Positions 56,108 through 64,000 of a DNA stretch of 64,000 nucleotides are shown one piece after another. Location of the stretch: assembly GCA_037044905.1 (NCBI GenBank), contig JBAOKB010000024.1, positions 434,001 to 498,000 of the forward strand. Direction: 5' to 3'. Numbering within the stretch: position 1 is the first letter of the stretch; the number at the start of each line of letters is the position of its first letter. Below the pieces are notes generated by a model, which was not told the DNA's origin, made no database searches, and saw only the letters and a program-made list of their open reading frames with translations. A program made the position numbers and the translations under genes. The DNA is from Hortaea werneckii (Eukaryota > Ascomycota > Dothideomycetes > Mycosphaerellales > Teratosphaeriaceae).

Positions 56108-58292
56108 TTACCGACCAGACCTTTCTCTGGTCCTCTGCCTTCTCTCCTTCTCCTTCGCCTCATCGTACACGAGGAACTCGTGCAGGGCACTACCACCAGG
56201 TACCATAGGCAGCACTGGCACCTTCTGATCCGTCACAATCTCGAGGAAGGCAGGTCCATCTCCGGAGCCTTCGATCAGCCATGTCAGGTCGTCCTTCAGA
56301 TCCGCCAGCTTGGCTGTCCGCCGGGCTGGTACGTTCATGGCCTCGGCCAGCTTGACGAAGTTCGGGTTGCGTTGGTGGGTGTGCGCGAAGCGGTCGTTGT
56401 AGAACAGAGACTGCCATTGGGTGACCATGCCCTGCTCTTCATTGTTCAGAACAATAACCTTGACGCCAATGTTGAACTCGGCAGCCGTGCCCAGCTCGGT
56501 CTGAGTCATCAAGAATGATGCGTCGCCGTCAATGTCGATAACAAGCTTGTTCGGCTGTGCGACCTTCGCACCGATGGAGGCTGGCAGCCCGTAGCCCATG
56601 GTGCCCAGGCCACCGGATGTGATCATTGTCCGTGGCGTCCGCCACCTGAAGTGCTGCGCAGTCCACATTTGATGCTGACCAACACCAGTGCAGATGATGG
56701 TGTCCTCCTTGCGGTGCGCAGTCAAGTCTGAGAGCATCGAAATCGCTGTCTGCGGCTTGATCAAAGAGTCTGGACCGTCCTCCTTCTCGTAAGCCCATGG
56801 GAAGCGCTCCTTCCAGGCTTTGATCTGATCGAACCATTCTTTGCGGTCGTCCCGTGTCCTGGTCTCGAGGCGAGGGAGCAGGAGGCCAAGGTTTGCGGTC
56901 ACATCGCCCTCGACGGCCTCAGTCGCTTGCACGACCTTATTGATGTTCTTAGGCATGATATCGAAATGCACGATACCACCACGGCCTTCGTCAGCGGCTT
57001 TGCGAGCCTGAGGTGCAAAGCGAGGAACGCTTCCGGTGATACGGTCATCAAAACGAGCACCCAACGCCAGAATCAGATCGGCTTCCTGCATAGACATGTT
57101 GGCATAAGCCGAGCCGTGCATGCCGAGCATGTGGAGGGACTTCTCGTCTAACTCGTCGTAGCCACCAAGACCTTGCAGAGTAGTCGTCACCGGAATTTGG
57201 GACTTCTCCGAAAGCTCCTTCAGCATCTTGGGGCCATCTGGGTGACCGAGCACACCCTGACCTGCGTAAATCACCGGCTTCTTGGACACATTGATCAGCT
57301 CGGCTGCGCGCTGAATGCTGTGATCCCTCTGCTTCATTGACAGCTCGCGGGCGGCCATGGTTGCAGCAGACGGATGGTTGGGCAGAGTAGAAGTCATTGG
57401 AATCGGCCGAGTCAGGGTTCCGGCAGTCACGTCCTTTGGCAAGTCTACCAAGACGGGACCAGGCCGGCCCGAGGTCGCAATCTCGAATGCCTCATTGATT
57501 CTTCTCGGTAGCTCAGAAATGCTCTTAACCATCACGTTCCACTTAGTGCAAGCCCGCGAGATACCGACGATGTCTGCCTCCTGGAAGGCATCTGAGCCAA
57601 GCGCTGAAGTGACGACCTGACCAGAAAAGACGACCAAAGGAGTACCGTCCATAAGAGCATCCTGCATTGGCGTGATAGTGTTAGTAGCACCGGGACCAGA
57701 GGTGACGAGGACAACGCCTGGCTTGCCCGTTGCCCGAGCGTAACCCTCTGCCATGTGTCCGGCGCCTTGCTCGTGTCTAGGAAGGATGAATTCAAAGTTT
57801 TTGCTGTTGTAAATGGCATCGAAGACAGGGAGAATAGCACCTCCAGGATAGCCGACTGGGAGAGGCATTAGCTTCCAAGGGTCTCCACCTTTGGCTGTTG
57901 AGCGCGCTCTACTTACAGACATGCTTGACACCTTGTCTTAACATCATCTCGTGGAAGATCTCACCGCCCTTCATACCCACAAAGCTATGGTCCATCTCCG
58001 GTTGTCTGAAAGGTTGCAGCGGTTGCACGTCTCTCATCCTGTTCTGGTCATCTCGATTGAAGGCCGGACTGGGGACAGCCCGCTGAGGTGCTGTCGCCGC
58101 CTGTGCCTGAGCAGATTGCTTCGACGAAGCCGATACATTGCGCCGTGTCGACTGCTGAGTCTGTGATTGTGTGCTTCTTTTGTATGGCGAGATGGCTGCG
58201 GGCGCAGGGGTGGACGAGAATCGGCGAGCTCGCGGGAGGCTTTGAATGGCCTTCTTGGCCGGCTGAGCGGACAGCATGGTGGCAGCGTTCAT
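56108..58292 (-). CDS. ILV2: Acetolactate synthase catalytic subunit (mitochondrial)
   Basis: Two exons: 58292-57917 and 57855-56108; intron 57916-57856 (61 nt), phase 1 within VKHVFGYPGGAILPVFD. 707 residues, MNAATMLSAQPAKKAIQSLP giving a mitochondrial presequence. ThDP-enzyme motifs: LPRHEQGAGHMAEGYARATG (catalytic Glu), ATNTITPMQDALMDG, ALGARFDDRITG, GGLGTMGYGLPASIGAK and DIDGDASFLMTQTELGTAAE (GDG metal site). It condenses pyruvate into acetolactate or acetohydroxybutyrate for Val, Leu and Ile. The segment FSGQVVTSALGSDAFQEADI has Val where yeast Ilv2 has Pro192, a sulfonylurea-contact site. The Trp of MVTQWQ and the Asp of FDDR are conserved. No indel; length normal. Confidence 0.95.
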
Positions 58293-58603
58293 GCAATGTC
58301 GATACCGATAATGGCAAGGAATGGAAGAGGTTGTAGAAGTGCAATTCGCCGCCGGTCTCGCGATCTTGAGTCACTTTGTGACGGCCAGAGCTTAATGGAT
58401 TGTCTCGATTGTCCATGAAATTTGGGAGGGAGCCGCTAATCGAGCGGGGTGCGGCGGGCGCTCCCGGCGCTAGGGTCTACCAGACGTGACCGAGATCGGC
58501 GGATATCACGAAGCTCACGTGCCGGGCTAACGGACAAGGTGAACATCACGTCTGGTGAAGTTGCTTTGGAGATCGGTGGCAAACGGATAGACAGTCGAGC
58601 AAC
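58293..58603. promoter_or_regulatory. Divergent promoter region ILV2 / TRAPPC12-like
   Basis: 311 bp between the start codons. It includes the TGAGTCA site described separately. No TATA box is clear. Confidence 0.45.
58367..58373. promoter_or_regulatory. Gcn4/CpcA-type site upstream of ILV2
   Basis: TGAGTCA, a perfect general-amino-acid-control element, lies about 75 bp upstream of the ILV2 ATG (58292). Branched-chain amino-acid genes are classic Gcn4/CpcA targets, so induction on amino-acid starvation is inferred. Confidence 0.65.
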
Positions 58604-59937
58604 ATGACCGACTCGCCTAAGTCGCCGACAGGTAGTGTCCGGAGGCATGGACGTAACATATCGACGCCGTTGATGCGGCGGAGTACAAAGGGGCCTCTAG
58701 ACGCCGTAGATGAGTACCTTTGTCACGCCCAAAATGCTCTCAGGTGAGTTACTAAGATTGAAACAGTCCATTAGGGGAGCCAGCGTCAAATCCGCCAGTC
58801 AATTCCGAACCTGCTTCCGCTCAAGCGCCATCGAACAAGGGGCCAGTGTCTCCATCGCCGTCAGAACTCCCACATAGACCAAAGGCCAACATAGATCTCC
58901 GCTTTCTGCAAGACCCGAATCTCTATCATCCACTACCAACCTCTGATGTCGCCACTGCGTTCTGGGATTCGACACAGCAGCCGCCACCTGGTACAGCTCT
59001 AGCCGACCTTCTCAAGGGCGGCCATTTCCGACGGGCAGCAGACGGCGCAGTCAACGAGCTCCGTCGCTGTTCGTCAGACGACGCGTCGCAAATCCTGAAA
59101 CTCCTTTACACTCGCTTCGCCTGTCTAGTGCTTGTTTCGCGGCCAGATATTGCAGCACAAGAAGCCCTGCCTCTTCTTGACTTCCTGGCCCGCCATGTGG
59201 GGGGAGCCAATGATGGAACTGCTCTCGTGCCTTGGGAATTACGTTTGCTCTTGGTACGATTGCAGTCAGTGGGTGCACAGGATGGCGGTAGGAGGGGAGT
59301 TATGGGTCTCTACACGCTCGCTGCTGAAGCCAGAACACATGCCAAGCAGAGCGACCAGGACGAAAACGATATGCAGCTTTGGAGGCAAAGGCTTGACGAC
59401 TTGGGTCTCCGTGTCGCCGATGCGCTTGTAGAAATGGGCGAGCTTGAGACGGCTAACAGGCACTTGGACACGCTGTCAAGTCCTCACAGGGTGGACGACA
59501 TTACCTATCGCAAAGCCCTTTTGAAGGCCCGCGTAGGCGACGTTGACGGTGCGCAAGCATGCGTAAACAATCTCAGCAACAAGAACCAGCTTGAAAAGCT
59601 TAGCGCATTGTTGAAAATGGCCAATGGCGAAGTTGCGCAGGCTGCTGATAGCTGGCAATCTCAACACGAAAGCGAAGCAAGCGCCCTCGGCGCCAACAAC
59701 TGGGCCGTCTCGATGCTTTACACCGGTCACATCACCACTGCATACGAGGTCTTTGAAAAGCTAGCAAACGACCAATCTGGTTTCCCAGCTCTTCTGTTCA
59801 ACCTAAGTACAGTCTACGAGCTATGCACCGAGCGGGCTGTCGAACGCAAGAGCGCCCTCGCTCAGTCCATGGCGGGCAAGGCCCCTTCGCCCGACTGCGG
59901 GGGCTGGGAGAAAGCCACTTTCGACTTCAAGCTCTAA
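58604..59937 (+). CDS. TRAPP complex subunit 12-like (TRAPPC12) protein
   Basis: The main frame runs 58767-59937: KANIDLRFLQDPNLYHPLPT, GTALADLLKGGHFRRAADGA and VPWELRLLLVRLQSVG, then TPR-like helices (LGLRVADALVEMGELETANR, NNWAVSMLYTGHITTAYEVF, LLFNLSTVYELCTERAVERK), ending GGWEKATFDFKL. This order is that of TRAPPC12/TRAPPIII accessory subunits acting in ER-Golgi traffic and autophagy. The N-terminus is supplied by ATG 58604 (MTDSPKSPTGSVRRHGRNIS ... KGPLDAVDEYLCHAQNAL); joining the parts needs removal of 58744-58766. That segment looks like an intron (GTGAGT...CAG) but is only 23 nt. The reading frames match exactly across it. Confidence 0.78.
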
Positions 59938-60443
59938 GTTCCTGGTCTTCTGGCACCGCATTGGCCTGGTTGTCCATCTCCATAGGCAAAGGCGCCTCCT
60001 CTTCTGCACACGCCTCCCGCGCACGCTTAAACAGCCGGTTTGCGAAATCCAGCTGCAGCTTTGCTTGCGGATAGGAAAGCGAGAGTATCCGGTGCGCGCA
60101 ATCACGATGTGCCAGAAATCGATCGCCTTGGCAGCGTGGTATCTGGGAAGTGGTCAGCAATTGAACAGCGCGAAGGGCGGATCTACCTCATGACTTACGC
60201 TCTGCCGGAAGGCTCCGTCGGACCCACGGCTTCAGTTGCGAGATACATGTGACATCTTGCCTGTATTGCCTCCGATGGCTTTTCGCGGAGTGCGTTGTAG
60301 CACGCTTCGGCGCACTCAGTGTGTCGCCCGGTCGCAAAGCTACGTTCAGCGTGCGCCATCAAGTGAACCATGTTCTTCTGCTTCAGACTTCTGTCTACAG
60401 CGCTCAGGTTTGTAAGGGCGTCGTGAGAGCAGTATCGGCGCAT
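59927..60443 (-). CDS. Hypothetical protein, two exons, one frameshift
   Basis: ATG at 60443 (MRRYCSHDALTNLSAVDRSL). Exon 1 is 60443-60199, the intron 60198-60143 (56 nt, GTAAGT, GCTGACC branch, CAG), exon 2 60142-59927. Helical, TPR-like sequence: LMAHAERSFATGRHTECAEA, then after splicing AYHAAKAIDFW, and after a one-base loss near 60100 SYPQAKLQLDFANRLFKRAR, ending NAVPEDQELRA. The total exon length (461 nt) is one short of a codon multiple, as one deletion predicts. About 153 residues. No family recognised. The stop overlaps the 3' end of the TRAPPC12-like gene by 11 bp on the opposite strand. Confidence 0.55.
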
Positions 60444-60749
60444 TTTTGGTTCGGGAAGTTCACGGGCACAGGTCAAGCTGTCCGAGTCAAGGTTGGATCT
60501 GGATTGAAAGGGAAGTGTGACGGTCGTTGAAAGAATGTAAGCACTTCAATGAGTCATTGTAAATGTCGTCGTGAATGCATGTGGCGAAAGTCGCTTTGCA
60601 TGTGGCTAGCGTTGTCGCCGAAATCATTGTTGCCACTTTCTTCTAACTCCTCGTTTTCCCAATTAGACAGAAGCCCTTTACAGTGCCCCATTGCTGCTCA
60701 TATACGATTTGAGACACACCAGTATTCAATTGAAATGGCCCTATACACT
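60444..60749. other. Spacer between two minus-strand unknown genes
   Basis: 306 bp; promoter of the 60443 gene and 3' end of its neighbour. Nothing recognised. Confidence 0.35.
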
Positions 60750-61376
60750 TCACCTATCCTCCTCATCCACCACCTCCTGCTCACCGAACGCCGCCATCTC
60801 CTCCTCCGTCAACCTCACTGGGGCCCTCACATTCTCCGCCCTGGTCTCATACTTCCTATTAGGCGGCATTTCCTCTTGAGGAATCACTCTATTCTTGCTC
60901 CGCAGCTTCTTCCCAGCCTCCACGTACTTCTTCAGCGTCTCCAGAACACCGCTGGCTGCTCGTAGTGCTGGATACCGCTCCAGCACCCGCTGCAGGACTT
61001 CTTCGCCGCTCGTGCAGCCCGCGAACAGCGTGCCTTCGGCCGCGAACTTGGCGAATTCTTGTATTTGGCTGCTTGTCATGCCAGCAGCGAGCAGGGCAGC
61101 CTGTACGGCTGTCTTTTTCATGAGTCGAGTGAGCTCTTTCAGCTCTTGTACTTCGGACGCCAGTTGTCCAGCCCCTTCGTTTTCTTCCTAGATTCGATTT
61201 GTTAGACACGAATACGGATTGGCACAGAGAGAGAGACAAGGAGGGGTGCTGAATACCTCTGGCACGTCAAGCGATAGGTTCGTGACGCCCACCCACTCAT
61301 CATCTTCCTGATCAAGGTCCTCGTCAAACAACCTCGCGTCCCTGAATGCGCCGAAATCGTTCACTGAGTCTTCCAT
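60750..61376 (-). CDS. Conserved-looking hypothetical protein, acidic N-terminus
   Basis: Two exons: 61376-61257 and 61187-60750; intron 61256-61188 (69 nt, GTATTC donor, TAG acceptor). 185 residues starting MEDSVNDFGAFRDARLFDED. After an acidic region (DLDQEDDEWVGVTNLSLDVP) comes a helical part: SEVQELKELTRLMKKTAVQA, then EFAKFAAEGTLFAGCTSGEE, YPALRAASGVLETLKKYVEA, then a charged tail NRKYETRAENVRAPVRLTEE. No signal peptide or membrane segment. I do not recognise the family. Exons join in frame with no indel, which supports a real gene. Confidence 0.62.
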
Positions 61377-61949
61377 GTTGATCTATGTTGTTTGGCGCCG
61401 TCCAGCAGCAGAACTTGTAGGAGGCGAGAGGCGCTCGTGCAGAAGGGGATGTTCGAGGTAGCTGGTGTTTGGCCCGGAGCCGTGGTAACTGCAGAAACAA
61501 TGTTTTCGTTAGTGTTTCTTTATGATGCCTCCGTCTATGGCCAGAGGCAGCAGCGGCAGCGAGGTCGATTTCGGTAAAGTGAGAAGTCTAGAGTCGACGT
61601 CGAGTCTCAGCTCCAGGGGAAACGTACTTGCCATTTTCACATGCAAAGTCGGGGCCTGAAAACCGCACTAAGCGGGCGCAAACGCACAAACAAGGTGACA
61701 TAGAAGTATGTCTAGGGCTCTGCAAACTTCAAAATCTCATTTTTTTCTGCCGCTAAAAATAAGAACCTACGCTTGATGTCCTCCTGAATCGCCCACCGGT
61801 TCTCAGTGCCAAGGAAGAAGTGCAAGGCAACAAAGACGAGACGCAAGCAACCCTAAACTCCACGTCCTTTCTAACTCGATTCTAGCGCCACCAACAGCGT
61901 ATCAAGCCATGTCATGTAACAATGCAAATCAGCGAGTCGCAAGCCAATA
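61377..61949. other. Spacer unknown gene / KapC-like bZIP
   Basis: 573 bp containing the promoter of the 61376 gene and the 3' region of the bZIP gene. No element recognised. Confidence 0.4.
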
Positions 61950-63235
61950 CTACTGACCAGGCTTGGTGTCATCGACACGTCCCTGCGCACCTTCTTCTTC
62001 TGTCCTCGGCCTTTTAGCGGGAGGGTATTCTGTCGGCATCCCGAGACCATACGGACCGTGTGGCTGATGCTGCTGCGACTGCTGTGAATGCATGGGATGG
62101 GGCCCAGCAGCCTCCGCCTGAGCAGCTGCAGCTTGGAGCTGGCTCATAGCATGGTAGTCATGTCCCTGCTCGCCCGGAGGAGGCATCTCCCGCCTATGCT
62201 GCTGCGGGTTTTCGGCGGGGCCACCATGACCATCCGCAGTGCCTGCAGCACTTGGCCCCAGTTGGGACGCGGAGGAGGCGGAAAGATTGACATGCGAAGG
62301 CGCCGGGGGAATGTCTGATTGCGTTTCCAGAAGGCGAGATTGAAGATTCAGAATGTACTCGCGCAGCTGATAGTTCTCGTTCTGTAGAGATCGGAAGTTC
62401 TGCTCCATATTCTGGAAGTCTTTGACTTGCTCTTCGAGCTTCTTAATGTAACCTTCCTTCCGTTGTCGAAAGGCGCGCTGGAGACAGGTCAGTAAGAGGG
62501 CATCGCGGAAGGGCAGTAATGGTCCAGTAATGAACGTACCTGCGCGGCTCGGTTCTGTGCTGCGCGCTTGCTTGTACTAAGTTCTCTCTTCCCCGCCTTG
62601 CCGCTCTGGCCTGGGCTCAAATCCCCTTCATCGCCAGCAGGCTCGCCTGCGCTCATATGAGCGTAGGGCGCCTGATGCTGCTGATGATGAGCCACGTTTG
62701 GATCTAGCTGCGCGTGAGGGTCATGAGGGCTGGCAGAATCGGAGTGCTGGTACGGATGATGAGGGTGATCGCCGGGCTGGGGTGGATTCGGATATGGTGA
62801 AGGGTTACCCTGCTGCCCAGCACCAGACGCTGCAAGTAAATGTTCTCGAAGGCCTGCATTTGCAAAACAACAACGTCAGCCCAAAGCTTATTGTCATGGT
62901 GGCATGCGTGTGCGCTCAAGCTTCGACATATAACCCGGATGTCTCCAGCATAGTAAGTCGGTGGTTGGAGAGAGAATACGGGGTTGTGAGCGAGGAAATG
63001 CTTGGATGATTACTCACTCAGTTCAAGGTTCTGGGGGTGATGCTCCTGCTGCAGCGGAGTCAGCAAAGAATGACCTGCGTAAGAGCGAGACTACATCGCA
63101 GATCTGGAGCGGCATGCTGATGCCGCTGGCGAGCGGATGCTCTTCGAGGTGTACTTGCATGACCTGGACTTAGGGTTGCGCCTGAGTGAGGAGCTAAGAG
63201 GGGGAAGTGCTTACCTGAGCAGGCGCGTGCTGCAT
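61950..63235 (-). CDS. kapC: KapC-like bZIP transcription factor
   Basis: The bZIP is split by an intron at 62539-62478 (62 nt): TSKRAAQNRAAQ | RAFRQRKEGYIKKLEEQVKD, continuing FQNMEQNFRSLQNENYQLRE with a leucine zipper. This basic region (NRAAQRAFRQRK) is the AP-1/Yap type and matches KapC. A Gln/His-rich exon (62853-62540; SLREHLLAASGAGQQGNPSP) precedes it, then a 164-nt intron (63017-62854), exon 63074-63018 (HSLLTPLQQEHHPQNLEL), and probably a first exon 63235-63215 (MQHAPAQ). Exon 1 and exon 2 are one base out of phase, so the N-terminus is unsure. C-terminal tail: AMSQLQAAAAQAEAAGP and YPPAKRPRTEEEG. A nuclear regulator; KapC-type targets are poorly known. Confidence 0.8.
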
Positions 63236-64000
63236 CCCGGCGACACAGGTGCTGCGTAGGCCGAGCTAAACGCCAACGAGCCGTGTGCGGTACGAGGCTT
63301 CTTCTTCACGAGCGCGTGGACCCGCCGACTGGGCGTACTCGATGGCTTTATATCCTGTTCTGTCCGAACACGGGCTCTCCTCTCACGGCAGAGTGGGCTG
63401 TTCTGCTCCGTCACTATCCCTCGGGGGGCGCGTCTGGTCGTGAATGCGACGGTTTCCTGCGCACAATGCGATTAGCTGGGTACAGGCGTCGCAAGCACAC
63501 GGTAGGCTGTCATATGGAATCGCGACAGCCATTGTGGGCTCGCGCAAGCTCTATGGGCTTGATACAGGGCAGCACGTACGGACTTGGATGGTAGCAGTGA
63601 TGTCTCGCGATGCGTGCTGACTCAATCCTCAAGTAAGCAGCAGTCGATAAGTTGGAGATTGCGATGAAGCTCGGCCGCGGCAACTTCCGCTCTTCGCATT
63701 CACTCACGGACTGGGGTTGGAGCCGATGTCCCGAACACGGAGACATGACATTATTTACTTGGGTAGAGGACACAGCGAAACAACATGTGTTTCATCATTA
63801 TTAGTAGCTGTGCGATGGCTGCGATCAATGATAATGTAATCAATACACAAGACGCCCATCCTTTCCGCCTGCCGTTGCAGCCGTTCCAATACTCGGAAGC
63901 CGCCTATCACACTGCAAAGGATTCACGCTGGCTGATTACCAATCTTTCTCTATGCAACTATATTGAGTGATCCTGCAATTTATCGGTATAGATACTCATG
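63236..64000. other. Upstream region of the bZIP gene to window end
   Basis: 765 bp, promoter side of the KapC-like gene. Small open frames only. No feature recognised. Confidence 0.4.

Noticed and set aside
1..64000. Transposons, RIP-degraded repeats, CRISPR, prophage
   Set aside because: No transposase or reverse-transcriptase motifs, terminal repeats, repeat-spacer pattern or strongly AT-skewed decayed blocks were seen.

Overview
The window is nuclear DNA of a filamentous ascomycete. The best guess is a Dothideomycete, but that placement is inference from gene content and was not tested by a search. The evidence is short spliceosomal introns (mostly about 50-80 nt, GT..AG with CTAAC/CTGAC-like branch sites), fungal families such as a KapC-type bZIP, NTE1, Mcp1 and CSC1, and dense alternating-strand gene order with 0.3-1.5 kb spacers. 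No tRNA, rRNA, CRISPR array, transposon or viral element was seen.

Layout. 0-25 kb: 3' end of NTE1 (+), tubulin-tyrosine ligase-like protein (-), RNase H2 subunit B (-), MCM10 (+), TOR kinase (-), the SR140/U2SURP splicing factor (+), a TDT/SLAC1-type anion transporter (+), a small unknown ORF (-), a CCDC174-like protein (-), homoserine dehydrogenase (+). 25-40 kb: CSC1/OSCA channel (-), NHP6 HMG-box protein (-), Mcp1-like mitochondrial protein (-), a U1-type zinc-finger protein (+), a kinesin (-), a mitochondrial PPR protein (+). 40-50 kb: a more accessory stretch with a carbonyl-reductase-like SDR (+), an MFS sugar-type transporter (-), an OXLD1-like protein (-), a secreted FAD oxidoreductase (+) and a DUF4267-like membrane protein (+). 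50-64 kb: a mitochondrial coiled-coil protein (+), pectin methylesterase (-), a Cys-rich unknown (-), acetolactate synthase ILV2 (-), TRAPPC12-like (+), two unknowns (-) and a KapC-like bZIP (-).

The main structural oddity is quality rather than biology. The first ~25 kb carries about 33 single-base frameshifts inside otherwise well conserved genes, including essential ones (TOR, MCM10, HOM6). The remaining 39 kb has about 10, and many genes there are perfectly intact. I read this as uncorrected assembly indels, so these genes are annotated as CDS with the break points listed. A decaying duplicate copy is the alternative.

Genes that work together: RNase H2B and MCM10 are divergent DNA-replication genes whose shared promoter holds an ACGCGT box and a GGCGCGAAA (E2F/MBF-like) site. 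ILV2 has a perfect TGAGTCA (Gcn4/CpcA) site about 75 bp upstream and, with HOM6, represents amino-acid biosynthesis. I see no clearly novel multi-gene system. The best leads are a conserved-looking mitochondrial coiled-coil protein, a CHHRWY/CPWC cysteine protein, unusual introns (an 18-nt terminal exon in TOR, two GC-AG introns in one gene, an apparent 23-nt intron) and a natural Val at the Ilv2 sulfonylurea-site position.
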